Positions 24,463-39,215 of a stretch of 64,000 nucleotides of DNA are shown one piece after another. The notes under the pieces are model-generated. The model made no database searches, was not told where the DNA came from, and saw only the letters and a list, made by a program, of their open reading frames with translations. The DNA comes from Portulaca oleracea. Its lineage: Eukaryota > Streptophyta > Magnoliopsida > Caryophyllales > Portulacaceae. The translations under genes were made by a program, and so were the position numbers. How positions within the stretch are numbered: the stretch's first letter is position 1; every line of letters starts with the position of its first letter. The stretch is from assembly GCA_029582165.1 (NCBI GenBank), contig CM055889.1, forward strand, positions 33,395,427 to 33,459,426, read 5' to 3'.

Positions 24463-24830
24463 GTAAACAAGGAAAACTTGATTACGTGCTTGTTTGGCCT
24501 AGTTTTTCAGAGTGTTTTTGGAGTTAAAAAACACAAATTAGGCCAAATAGTGTTTTTTTAGAAGCTAATAATTGTTTTTCATAAACAGTTTTGACAAAAA
24601 ACAACTCCAAAAGCTTCTGCTTCCTACAAACTAATCACTACTCAATCTATGGGATTTTTTAGTGATTAGTTTCCATAATTTCAAATAAATATTCTGATTC
24701 TTACAAAGATAACATTTAAATATTTTAATATTATGTTAGAACCTTTAATATTATGTTAGACATTTTTATTATTTAACTCCTTTACAAATATGGTATTTAG
24801 TAAATTTTTGATATATACATATTTGATTGG
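24463..24830. other. Gene-free AT-rich stretch
   Basis: No gene is seen. About 24485-24560 has GCTTGTTTGGCC and AATTAGGCCAAATA wording that may be the remnant of a Tourist-type end, but no pair of termini could be fixed. Confidence 0.4.
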
Positions 24831-25150
24831 ATTTTTGGACGCTAATATACTGAACTTTTGGGGTATTGGACAATAAAACACTGAACTTTGACATTGGACA
24901 ATAATATACTATACTTTGGGGGGTGCTGGACAATAATGCACTCATAGCAATTCTGGTGGTGGCTGACTTGGTGACAATCCTACGTGGCCCGCCTGCCACG
25001 TAGTATCACCACCAAGTCAGGCACCGTCAGAATCTTTCCGAGTGTTATTGTCCAACACCCTCTAAAGTACATTGTATTATTGTGCAAGGTCAAAGTTCAG
25101 TATATTATTGTCCAATACCCTAAACGTTCAGTATATTAGCATCCAAAAAT
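24831..25150. mobile_element. Foldback MITE, copy 2 (near-complete palindrome)
   Basis: It starts ATTTTTGGACGCTAATATAC and ends in the inverse (GTATATTAGCATCCAAAAAT with small changes). The two arms pair over most of the 320 bp around a short centre at about 24975-25005 (CTACGTGGCCCGCCTGCCACGTAG, spaced). It is the same family as 2641-3192, but lacks most of the AT-rich middle. Confidence 0.85.
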
Positions 25151-25154
25151 CATA

Positions 25155-25157
25155 TAT

Positions 25158-25188
<31 letters not shown>
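25155..25188. repeat. (AT)n microsatellite
   Basis: A run of AT dinucleotides immediately after the foldback MITE. Confidence 0.9.
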
Positions 25189-25192
<4 letters not shown>

Positions 25193-25271
25193 TTATAATT
25201 TAGTTAACATAGTGAAGAATACCATAGTGGGATTAGATGTTTAAGTTGATGAGCTTGATGATGATGATCAT

Positions 25272-26049
25272 TGTCACAACCAAACCCCAGTAATGATGAC
25301 TCACACATAAGATATAGACTTGGGGAAAAGGAGAACCACCATCTAAGAACTATCAAACTTGCCAAGAATCGATAAAGGAAACAACACCCACAATTCTATA
25401 AAGAATTTGGCTTGAACACCACCACAAATGGATTGTGGATAAAGTAAGCAAGATGTTGAGAGGACGGAGTTTGAGAGACAACTTAACTTTCATTAATGTC
25501 ATTCAATGCCTCTTCCAAACCATTATAAATGGTTATAAACAATGAGTGGGAAGAGGGAAGTTATGGGGCGGCCAAATTACAAAAAGACTCTTAATAACAC
25601 AACCAATTTCCTCATAGAGAGGCTTTACAAATCATTAAGGGAGGGGAAATACACAAAAGGGGGAGAAACAAAATAGAGAGGATCGGACTTGAACTCCGAG
25701 TTTCAGAGATCAGTTGCAGGCGCGACTGCTAGGTCACAAGCGTGACCTTGTTCGGGAACCTGGACAAAAGGGTGTCGGCCCGGGGGGGGGTCGCGGCCAT
25801 GACCTTGTGTTGGTCGCGGGCGCGACTCAGGTGGTCGTGGGCGTGACCATGCGCGATTCAATACGCCACTGGTCCTCAGTCTAAGGTTTTATTGGTAACG
25901 TCAAGGGGGTGACCATGTCGGCCGTGGGCGTGACTCTTGTCCACTGAGCCTGGTCATGGACGTGACCTACAGTTCATGTTCAGGACTCCTTGCTTGTCTC
26001 TGTTTTCTCCTCTGCCATAGAGTTTTGTCACGGGCATGACACAAACGTC
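25272..26049 (-). mobile_element. Probable 3' LTR of a decayed gypsy element
   Basis: The plus strand begins TGTCACAACCAAACCCC, so the minus-strand sequence ends GGTTGTGACA. The other end is less certain and lies near 26049. It adjoins a minus-strand gypsy pol remnant on its right, in the place expected for a 3' LTR. Positions 25715-26049 hold a dense series of GTCGCGGGCGCGAC / GGTCATGGACGTGACC type dyads. No partner LTR of the same sequence was recognised. Confidence 0.4.
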
Positions 26050-27709
26050 ACGACCGCAACTCCTCTACTTGTTTCACGTAATGAATTCTATCCCGCTCCT
26101 TGATGACAAAAGACCAATTCATCCTCGGGATGTAGACAACTGAAATCCCTCGCGGTTGGTGAACACTCTCAAGCCACTCAAAGAGTCTCGAGGTCGGTCC
26201 AAAAGACGGTCGAAACGAGCTTAGAAGCCCCCGAGTCTCGAGCAAATTGAACTTCTACTCGGGTGCGAGTTGACGCTACCCTCTTGGCTTGAGCTATGAA
26301 AGAGGAGTACGGACCTCAGATACTTTATCCCGCCTCTTCTTGAAAAGGATTTTCCTTCAAATCCTCATCGAGCTCATCCTCCTCAAAGTAAGGAGAAAGA
26401 TCGCCAATGTTGAAGGTAGAGGAGACCCCCCATGTCTCCTGGGAGTTCGAGCTTGTATGAATTTTCGTTGATCTTCACTAGGGGTGTGCATTATTCGGTT
26501 TTGAACCGAATAAACCGAGAATCGAATCGAACCGAACCGAACCGGTCCAAACCGAACCGGTTTTATTCGGTTTTCGGTTTGGACTTTAGGCCTTATTCGG
26601 TTTATTCGGTTTCGGTGAAAAAACCATAAAAAGTGTGCATTATTCGGTTCAAAACCGAATAAACCGAACACCGAACCGAACCGATTTTATTCGGTTCGGT
26701 TTTCGGTTTGGACTTTATCCCTTATTCGGTTCGGTTTTAAACCGATGAACACCCCTAATCTTCACCATGATCCCGAACGGTCCATCACTCTGTGGCATGA
26801 GCTTATTCTTCCTCCTTGATGGAAATTGTTCCTTCCTCAAATGGATCTAAACCAAGTCCTCGGGTTTAAAGGTGATGTCCCATCGATTTTTTTTTTATCG
26901 CGCTTTATAGTCCTTATTGACCCTCTCAATTCAGGTCCGGATTTGTTGGTGGAGCTTCTAGATTTCCTCTGCCTTCTCACTGGCCTTGAAACTCACTCTC
27001 GACACCAAGGGTAATGGAAGGAGTTCAAGAGGAGTGATTGGATTCACCTCGTTGCAAACCTCAAAAGGTGAGTGACTGGTGGCTTTGGAGGGAGCTCGAT
27101 CGTAGGAGAACTCGACATGGCATAACTTAACACCCCAATCTCACAAACTCTTACTCACTAGACCCCAAAGTAGAGTGGAGAGAGTCCGGTTAGTGATCTT
27201 CGTTTGGCCATCGATTTGGGGATGGTGGGATGTGCTAAAAAGGAGCTTTGTGTCGAGGAGTTTCCATATGGATCACCAGAAATGACGGATGAATTTGGTG
27301 TCCCTATCCGAGACAATGGTCCTGGGGATGCCATTTAACCTCACAATCTCGCGGAAGAAGAGATTGGCGATGTAGGTAGCGTCATCAGTTTCTTACAGGC
27401 AATGAAGTGCGCCATCTTGGAAAACCGGCCCACCACTACCATCACTGCGTCCTTACCACGAGCGATTCAAGGAAGAGCCATGATGGAGTCCATGCTGAGG
27501 TCCTCCCAAGGGCCATTAGGAACCGAGAGTGGGGCGTAGAGCCCTTACTGGAATTGGCCCTTCGCGTGGTGGCAAGTGACGCATTTCAAGATGACATCGT
27601 GCACATCGCCGCCCATCCACGACCAATAGAAATGCTCGTTGAGCATGTCCATGGTCTTGTTGATAACGAAATGATCGGCTAGACTACCCATGTTGACTCC
27701 CTTCCCGAG
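26050..27709 (-). pseudogene. Decayed Ty3/gypsy integrase region
   Basis: On the minus strand, 27700-26860 encodes recognisable integrase pieces. An HFYWSWMGGDVHDVILKC...CHHAKG zinc-binding block sits near 27650-27550. Then come [18 protein letters not shown], a frameshift, [19 protein letters not shown] and [15 protein letters not shown]. In gypsy integrases the last motif carries the catalytic Glu where this copy has Lys. Several in-frame stops are present (for example after the HFW near 27285). Downstream (26850-26060) the frame is unrecognisable. A hAT MITE sits at 26479-26757 and another separates this part from the RNase H part. Confidence 0.8.
26479..26757. mobile_element. hAT MITE with TTCGGTTT word arrays (279 bp)
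   Basis: It starts TAGGGGTGTGCATTATTCGG and ends AACACCCCTA. The 8-bp duplication ATCTTCAC is perfect (26471-26478, 26758-26765). Nearly the whole element is made of CGGTTCGGTTT / AAACCGAACCG words, including internal repetition of the block starting GTGTGCATTATTCGG (26483 and 26634). Confidence 0.95.
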
Positions 27710-28484
27710 TAGGACTGTTCATAATTCGGTCCGGACCGGTTGACCCAAAAAACCCGGACCAAACCCAGACCGAATGGTAACCGGTCCGGTCTTTGATCCA
27801 GCTTTTTATGTTTTCGGGTTTCGGTCCAGGTCGGTCAATACCCAGAAAAACCCAAACCCGGACCGGAAACCCGATTATTATAAAATTTAAATTTTAATAA
27901 GAAAATTATGCATGATATTATGGCACTAATCATGTATATCAAAATATTATCACCTAAAAAAATATTATATTCTAATTCAACGACCCCTCCCCTTAAAATT
28001 AGAAAGATAAATATTATGACATATACTCATCCTAGTTTAACTTTTAATAAATTCACATAGATGGTAATTAAATTTTAGCCAACTTTGTTTGTATTTATGT
28101 GTGACTCCAAAATTTTAATATTATTATGTATTCTACCATATTATTATATCATTCAAAATTTTTTATAATTCATTACTTTCTAAAATTTCCACCATAATTC
28201 CATAAATAATAACTTACAATACAAAAAAAATGTAGTCTCTAAAAAAGGACATACATTAATTAACTGATCAATTATTTTATAAATTTTAAAAGAAAATTTT
28301 CAAAGATATCTCAACTGGTCCAAACCGTTCTGGGTTGGTCCGGTCCAAATCCTAACTGGGTTGGTCTGGGTTGAGACCGATTGTTTTCGGTCTGGTCTTT
28401 GGTCCAAAGTTTTTGCTATTTCGGGTTCCGGTCCGGTCCGGTCTGGTCTGGGTTGGTCTGGGTTTGACCCAATAAATACCCCTA
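27710..28484. mobile_element. hAT MITE with GGTCCGGT word arrays (775 bp)
   Basis: It starts TAGGACTGTTCATAATTCGG and ends AATACCCCTA. The flanking 8-mers are TTCCCGAG (27702-27709) and TTCCCCAG (28485-28492), one mismatch. Arms are filled with GGTCCGGTC / GACCGGACC and CTGGGTTGGTC words; the centre (27890-28300) is AT-rich. It splits a gypsy pol between RNase H and integrase. Confidence 0.85.
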
Positions 28485-28954
28485 TTCCCCAGTAATTTCC
28501 TTCAATAGGCACTTAGGAACGCAAAATTTGTTCCCCCTGAAAAGTAATCCATCTTGAAGAACAAAAAGACCATTATTTCCATCGAGGTGAGGTTTAAAAT
28601 CCTCATCCTCCTTGTAGAACTCCTGCATATGCTGGAAGCCAAGAACCTGGTCTTCCACAACCAAAAGTACAGCATGCCTCCGGGAGCGTTAGGCACCATA
28701 TTGACGCTCCCCTTCTTGTGTTTGACAACAAAATTGAAGCTTTGGAGGTATTCCACCCACTTGCCATGTCTGGTGTTGAGCTTGTGTTGGTTGTTCAAGT
28801 ACTTGAGTGCCTCATAATCTAAAGCATCCCAGGTTTCCTTCTCGGCCCTCGTGACTCGAGAAAAGTGGATTGCTTCCCGCCCACCCGAAGAACTCCAATT
28901 CTATATCTACTCGGGACCGAGCCGGATGATCACAACCATCCAATGGACGGGCCG
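28485..28954 (-). pseudogene. Decayed gypsy RNase H end and linker
   Basis: Minus-strand frames read ALKYLNNQHKLNTRHGKWVE and FNFVVKHKKGSVNMVPNA, matching the end of gypsy RNase H ('kKGk.NvvaDALSRR', here with the Asp position altered). A frameshifted linker follows (QEFYKEDEDFKPHL, then FRGNKFCVPK) that leads into the integrase zinc-binding block on the other side of the hAT MITE. The reverse transcriptase is missing; the element is cut at about 28954 by the next LTR. Confidence 0.75.
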
Positions 28955-30279
28955 TGATAGCCTCTAACAGGCACATTTTTCCCATATAAGCACAAATAAG
29001 GAGGGCAGAGCCGGAGAGGATGTGTAAAGGTGGAAGAAGGCTAAAAAAGAGTGTACATCAGGGTCGTCAAGGTTGTGACGTTCAGTGTCACGACCGTAAC
29101 ATGCATTTTTGGGCGTAATTGGCTGGGGGACAGGGACGCCGTAAGCGCGACTACATTGGTTGTGGGCTGCGACCCTTGTTTTTCCACCCCTACACCTTGG
29201 CTGGCATCTCAAGGGATTTTTGTGACGGCGAGGTGTTACGCTTGTTACGCACAGTTGCGACCCCGACGCCCCATCCGTGACTTGGCCTACTTTTTGAGAG
29301 AAGATGGGGGCCGAGACCGTCACGCCCGCGGCGACGAGGCCACGCCTGCGACAACGATGTCACGCCCGCGACTCTTTGGGGAATCCCTGGCCTTCACGAC
29401 TGCGCCAGATATGTCACGATCGTGTCACCAGTCCTGTGTCATGGCATCACACCCACGACATCATGAGTCGCGGCCATGACGCATGAAGCCATTTTTGGGA
29501 GATTTCTCTTATCGCCCCATCGCGTCCATGATGGCGTCCGTAACGCCCGCACGACCGCGCTTGGATGATGACCCCTTGTGCAAGATAACGCTTCGCGGCC
29601 ACGACATCCTGTGTCGCAGCCGTCACACCACTGTTGATCCGGTTTTCCTTAATCCTTCATTAAGGGTAGTTTTATCTTTTCTATTCTAATTGATGTAATT
29701 ATGTTTTAAGCCTTGTCTTTCCCAATGTATTGTTGGGCTAGATTAGGCTTTGAAATGTAATTAGCTTATGGGTTAATGACCCTTTTAATGCTAATCTCTT
29801 TTGGGGTTTTATCCCTATCCTTACCTATATATGGGTAATTGAAAAAGAAGGAGATTTAGTTAAGTTGAATGAAATAGAAGGTATTTTTGGATACTTACTT
29901 AAAACTCTCTCCAAAATCTTGGGTTCTTTATCCATTGATTAGTTGATGGTAGTGAACTAGTGATACAAGTCCTTCCTTTATTGATTAGTGGAGGATTTTC
30001 CTTTACCTAATCATGGTGTATTGCTAGTTCTTGCTGGTGGAACTTCCTTTATCCAAAAACATATCAAGTCTACTTGGGTGATCAAGCTTTTGGTGCTTTT
30101 CTTGGTGTTGATTTATATTCTCTTCCTCTTCTTCTTCTTCTTCTTCTTCTTCTTCTTCTTCTTCTTCTTCTTCTTCTTCTTCTTCAATCAAGGCATTGGA
30201 TATTATTTTCACCAAGAACAATAATATTATCATCTACCTCAAGCATGGATTTAGTCTATTCCTATCACGAAACACTCCA
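28955..30279 (+). mobile_element. LTR of another gypsy-type element (plus strand), with primer-site remnant
   Basis: It starts TGATAGCCTCTAACAGGC and ends CGAAACACTCCA. Immediately after comes TTTGATATCATAGCTTCCAG (30280-30299), a decayed form of the TGGTATCAGAGC primer site for tRNA-Met, so this is read as a 5' LTR whose internal region is lost after about 30400. A TATA-like CCTATATATGGG lies at 29824. Positions 29070-29630 carry many GTCACGACCG / TCGCGGCCATGAC dyads. A (CTT)n tract at 30125-30186 gives spurious poly-Glu and poly-Leu frames. Confidence 0.55.
30125..30186. repeat. (CTT)n microsatellite
   Basis: About 20 uninterrupted CTT units, inside the LTR just described. Confidence 0.97.
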
Positions 30280-30299
30280 TTTGATATCATAGCTTCCAG

Positions 30300-31345
30300 G
30301 TTAATTCTTGCTTGAACTTTGTTGTTCTTAATTGTTCTGGTCATTCAATTATTGTATGATCATATTGGTGACCCCCATTCCCGATGTGATTATTTTGTTG
30401 GAATTGATTTTGGCCTAGATCAAGGGACTATTGGAGTATAGTTAATATGTTGAAACATGTGTAGACATACAAAAAATAAGTTGTAAATTTAAATTTCATT
30501 TTGAAACACATGTAGACATACAAAAAATAAATTGCATTGCTATAGGCATTAATGAAATTTCAGCAACTTATCTTTGCATAAACAACTAATTTTACCAACA
30601 TTTTTCTAGAAATAGCTAACAGTTAATAGCTAGTTGCTAAATTAGGTGTGATGCTAAGTGGGATGTGAGATGCACTCAACACAAAAAACTAACGTTTACT
30701 TTGTGAGGTGCACTCAACACAAAACTAACGTTTACTTTTTCAGTGCCACGTTAGAAAATCATCGAGTCGCTCTGAAGGAACTCAATAATAGTTTACCTAA
30801 ATAATGGGTTAAAAGTTTGGATTCTTGTAATACATTTTTTTAAAATTTGGATATTATAGTTAGAATCCAGTTTTCCTTGTTGATATCCTCCATAATAATT
30901 TTAAGGTTTGATGCACTTAAATTTAATTTTAATTTTAATAATAATAATAATAATAATAATGATAATAATAATAATAAAAAAGTATTTACTACCTTTGTCC
31001 CATTTTGTTTGTACCGAAAACTAATTTTAAGAGTTCTATTCATTTCGGAATTGAGATGAAAATTGTATGACCTACCATTATTACCCTTACATTATTTATG
31101 TATAAAAATGACAAATATTAATTAAAATAAAATTTTTGGTATTTATTAGGGATATAATAGAAAATTTAATTATTGAAATTGTGGAAATGATGGATATTTA
31201 AGGATAAAAAAAAAATTATTTGTGACAACAAATATTTTGAGATGGTTACAGTACAAATGTATGGAAAGGAAAAAGAATCCCAATTTGCCAATTTGGCATT
31301 TTGTATCTATGCATTTAATTATGGATCTCCACTATTTATTACGTC
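30300..31345. other. Upstream region of the cysteine synthase gene
   Basis: No gene is seen. It contains two diverged tandem copies of 'ACAC(A)TGTAGACATACAAAAAATAA' wording (about 30455-30535), a roughly 36-bp tandem duplication with GCACTCAACACAAAA...CTAACGTTTACTTT (about 30668-30739), and a (TAA)n run at 30939-30977. A Stowaway-like left end (ACTACCTTTGTCCCATTTTG, about 30989) without a clear partner also lies here. Any of these could fall in the promoter region. Confidence 0.5.
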
Positions 31346-31353
31346 TATAAAAG
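31346..31353 (+). promoter_or_regulatory. TATA box of the cysteine synthase gene
   Basis: TATAAAAG lies about 30 bp upstream of the likely start of transcription (about 31376-31385). A CT-rich stretch follows (31438-31473), as often seen in plant core promoters and 5' leaders. Confidence 0.65.
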
Positions 31354-31482
31354 AAAGAAATAACATAGTATACTATTAAGAAGCCTGCCTTACATTTTCT
31401 AGTCTCCGCCTTCGTCCAATCGTCCCTATCCCCGTCTCCCTACATTCTCTCTCTCTGCTCATCTCTCTCTCTGAAATCTCAG

Positions 31483-32505
31483 GTCTGTGGCCAACTTTCT
31501 CTCACCTTGATTTCCTTCTCTTTATTCTTTATCTTCAGAATTCATTTCATCACTGAACTTGATTTGTTGAAAAATAAGAAGAAATTGAACTTTTAAGTGT
31601 GTTTGATTTGTATCAATCTTTGTTTTTCATGTCAGCAAGTTTCTATCATTGTGCTGCTTCGTCTGGATTCAATTTCTGCATTTGAAGTTTTCTGAAGTCG
31701 TTATGCGTTTATCTTGCTATTTTTCCACATTTGTTGCTAATTGCTTGAATAATGGAGTACATTTCAAATCAATTGTTGTTTCCTTTCGATTGCCTTGACT
31801 TGTTGACCCACTGCTTGAACAGAGAGGCTTTTCATCAGTGACTCTGGTTATTCGATCTAGATTCTGTCGTTCTATTGCAATTCTTTTTCTTTAATTACTC
31901 TAAATTCTCCAATTGTTTATGTGCTTTGGTCAAACCATGTGATCGCCCTTCAAATTGAGTTTTTCGATGGTTGATAGTCAACTCTGATTTGATTTATTTG
32001 GAATCATTGAATTTTCAAGTTTCTTTTGGTTTTTTTGTTATCTTTGATTTATAACTGATTTTTAGCAAGAACAACTTAGTGACATGTTGATATTGGGGAA
32101 TTCTGTGTTTCAAAAAGGTGACTTTAAAAACTGTATTTGAAACATTGAAGGGGTGATATTTTTAGTTTCTTAGGTTACCCATTAAAGTGGAATTCATTAC
32201 TATTCCATGGTAGCTAGATATGCTCACTTACTTGAGCACCTTGTGTAATAAACATTTGTTTAGTTTAACTGAAGCTGTACCCTATTGGGAGCTTTGTACA
32301 CAAGATAAAATTTCAAAATGAATATTTTCTCTCTTTTTAGTTTCCAATACCCCTTTTGGGAATCCAACTTAGTTATCTGCTAAATGTGTAATTTCGTAAA
32401 CATGATTAGCCGGTAAAATATTATTGGCATATGATGCCATGTCATCGTTTTGGAAATCCGATTATAAGGAGCTAAGTTGCTTTGTTGTCTTAATAACTAT
32501 TACAG
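31483..32505 (+). other. Leader intron of the cysteine synthase gene (1023 bp)
   Basis: The 5' untranslated exon ends AAATCTCAG at 31482 before GT; the acceptor TTACAG ends at 32505 and the ATG lies 14 bases further on. A long T-rich first intron in the 5' UTR fits plant genes of this family and may raise expression. No ORF is present inside it. Confidence 0.75.
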
Positions 32506-32518
32506 AATCTAATCCAAA

Positions 32519-36580
<4,062 letters not shown>

Positions 36581-36709
36581 GCTGCTTCTCTAACCTTTGC
36601 TTTGATGATGTTGGTGTGTTGCCATAAGATCTCTGTTTGTTTGTTCCTCCTTTCACTGTGTCCTATGTCTCCATTTTCTGTTGCATGAGTTTTATCATTT
36701 GTGAATAAG

Positions 36710-36715
36710 AATAAA
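36710..36715 (+). terminator. Poly(A) signal of the cysteine synthase gene
   Basis: AATAAA lies 130 bp after the stop codon, within TAAGAATAAAGCC, preceded by T/G-rich sequence (36590-36690). Confidence 0.7.
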
Positions 36716-36759
36716 GCCTGTAATTTAGGCTTGAGTATTTAGGTGGTCCATGGTTGTGT

Positions 36760-37320
36760 TGATTATTGTATTATCGGCAAACACCAAGAGGAATCAATTC
36801 TGAATTCCAAGTTTCAAACACAGTTGTACCGATTCAAGTTCACATATGTATTTGTTCCCAGTTAAGAGTTTCGAGGTTTGGGTAAATGACCACGGCACTG
36901 AATGGTTAGCTGATGAGAGAGCATCATCTTCAGTGTTAGGTGGGGGTGATCATTTTTCCAAGAGTCCTTGTCTTGGTTGATTCTTGATAATACAACGCCT
37001 AACCTTTACTTCGCTTGTTTCCCCCACAACACACGGGAGAGCAACAAATTATACGAACAAATTATACACATCTATTATACACGTCCACCCCTTTCCTTCC
37101 TTTCCACTCCGTCAGAAATTTTAATTCCTATGCTATATTAACGCATGTTTGGTGAGCATAAAAGGAATGAGTTTTAATTCCTATTTTTATTATTTGAGAG
37201 CACATTTTGGAATAGAATTGCAATTTCATTGGATTTGTTATCCCTCTCAAATGGAGGGATTAGAAACTTCTCAAATGGGGGAATTGACTATGCTTTTTTC
37301 TTTTATAATAATTAATAATT
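36760..37320. other. Gene-free stretch downstream of the cysteine synthase gene
   Basis: No gene is seen. The 37136-37290 part, with repeated TTAATTCCTAT and CTCAAATGG(A/G)GG(A/G)ATT wording, may be a decayed MITE, but its ends are not resolved. Confidence 0.4.
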
Positions 37321-37321
37321 A

Positions 37322-37585
37322 CTCCCTCCATTTTATATTTTTTGTCACTTTAACTTCCTTTTTTTTAATCATAATATCTGTTACCTTACATTTTTAATAA
37401 CATATTAATTAGTAATTTATCAAATTAACCTTATTAAGTATATCTTTTTCTTCTATTTTTTTATTTCTCATTTTTCTTTTTTATTCACCTTTTTATCATT
37501 TTCAAAAATGTAAATTAATGTAAAGTGGGAAGTTTTCTTGATTTTGTAAATTGTGTTTAAAGTGACAAATAATTTAGGAAGGAGG
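37322..37585. mobile_element. Decayed Stowaway-like MITE
   Basis: The left end is CTCCCTCCATTTTATA and the right end is the imperfect inverse AATTTAGGAAGGAGG. TTTGTCACTTT and AAAGTGACAAA form an inner inverted pair. The target duplication is weak. Confidence 0.6.
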
Positions 37586-37587
37586 AT

Positions 37588-37792
37588 TAATGATTAATGA
37601 TTAATGATTAATGATTAACAATTTAACAAATAATGATTAATGATTAATGATTAACAATTAATGATTAATGATTAACAATTAACGATTAATGATTAATGAT
37701 GTAAAATTGATAATTAATAATTAATAATTAATAATTAATAATTAATATTAATAATTAATAATTAATAACTAATAATTAATATTAATAATTGA
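37588..37792. repeat. AT-rich tandem words (TAATGAT / TAATTAA)n
   Basis: Arrays of ATTAATGATTAATG change into ATTAATAATTAATA. The same words resume at 39819-40000 on the other side of the nested elements, so one array was split by insertions. Confidence 0.85.
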
Positions 37793-37794
37793 TA

Positions 37795-37884
37795 CTCCCT
37801 CCGTTCCATATTAATTGTCATAATTTTGACTAACACGGTTTTCAATGTTACTCTTTGATTGATAATTTCTTGTATAATATATTA
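37795..37884. mobile_element. Stowaway B, left part
   Basis: It starts CTCCCTCCGTTCCATATTAA after TA (37793-37794). It breaks off at 37884 where Stowaway A is inserted, and continues at 39649. When the inserts are ignored, its sequence across the break reads straight on in step with Stowaway A. Confidence 0.88.
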
Positions 37885-38141
37885 CTCCCTTCATTCCATA
37901 TTAATTGTCATAATTTTGACTTTCATGTTCACCAATATCACTCTTTGATTGCTAATTTCTTGCATAATATATTATTGACAATCGCAATATTGTACTTGTA
38001 TGATAGTATTTATCATTACGAATCTAATGATAGTAATTTTATATAATAATTCATTGTATATATTGAGAAATTTATGGTCAAAATTTTTGAAGTTTGACTG
38101 CACAATTTCCAAAGACGACAGTTAATATGGAACGGAGGGAG
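37885..38141. mobile_element. Stowaway A (257 bp), inserted in Stowaway B
   Basis: It starts CTCCCTTCATTCCATATTAA and ends TTAATATGGAACGGAGGGAG, with TA at 37883-37884 and 38142-38143. It is clearly related in sequence to Stowaway B over its whole length, so a family member jumped into a relative. Confidence 0.9.
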
Positions 38142-38147
38142 TATTAA

Positions 38148-38580
38148 TGTAACGCCCCGGAAATTCAATTATAGAAAAGTCAAAGTCAAACTAACGTTAA
38201 CAGACAAAATTTAGCGGAAGACTCAAACTCTTATTGGGCGTTACTGCCGTATCCCCGAAGGAATACAAGGCGAGAAGGAAACTACAACTATCTGATAACG
38301 GTAAACCAAATTAACAAACTCATACCTAGGAGTAAACCTCAAACTAACTTCAAGTTTCTCACAAAAGAAAGACAACATAAATAATCACAAACGAATTATG
38401 AATAATTAACGAAGTCAAACTTAAATTACTAACGTCATAACGGTCAACGCACTTGAATTTTTCGGGGTTTTACATCATTACCTCCTTAAAAGAAGTTTCG
38501 TCCTCGAAACTTAAACTCAGACCTAACGGTTCGGTAATAATTCTAACGGTTCCGTTCTTCCTAAAACTCGAGGTTTTACA
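38148..38580 (-). repeat. 3' LTR of the small retrotransposon
   Basis: 433 bp, same length as its partner and differing at only a few positions by eye, so the insertion is relatively recent. The last 106 bp (38475-38580) form a module that recurs at 38581-38686. Confidence 0.93.
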
Positions 38581-38686
38581 TCATTACCTCCTTAAAAGAA
38601 GTTTCGTCCTCGAAACTTAAACTCCACACCAACGGTCTGCCAGACGGAACTAACGGTGGTGCTACCCAAAAACTCAGGGTTTTACA
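38475..38686. repeat. Two tandem 106-bp PPT/LTR-end modules
   Basis: Units 38475-38580 and 38581-38686 each start TCATTACCTCCTTAAAAGAAG and end GGTTTTACA. A third, diverged start lies at 38687. The first unit belongs to the LTR, the second to the interior. Confidence 0.85.
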
Positions 38687-39215
38687 TCATTACCTTCTTC
38701 AAAAGAGTTTCGTCCTCGAAACTCAACGCAGCTTATGTGTTGAATAGGTGCTGATACTTCGATTTCATCTCCTACTTGGCTTCCAAGGTGACTTTGGTTT
38801 TGGCATAGTTTTCCCGTCACACTTTCACTAGAGTAACAATCTTTCATCGTAGTTACTTTTTTCTTCAAACTAAAATCTCCAACGTCCGCTCCTTGTAGAT
38901 CAGGTCCTCTTTCAACCTCCGAATTCTCATTGGAGGTCTTCTTCTGCTACTAGGCCCTCCTCGGGGCGGTATTCCATAACCACCAAGAGTAGGAGCTAGG
39001 GTCTCATGCTCGTAGTAAAGACGGCGATATTCCATCCAAAAATATTAAAAAGAACCAAGCATTCACTTATAACACAAAAGAAGACAAAGAAATAGACACA
39101 CATTCCATTCCCCCATCTTACACTCATCACTCTGAACGTAGCATCCTAAGGACTAACTAAACCTAGGGGACACTTAGGAGCTACCCGGTCGTAACCCAGA
39201 GCTCTGATACCATTT

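Noticed and set aside
30024..30233. Poly-Glu and poly-Leu/Phe frames
   Set aside because: They come from the (CTT)n microsatellite in an LTR.
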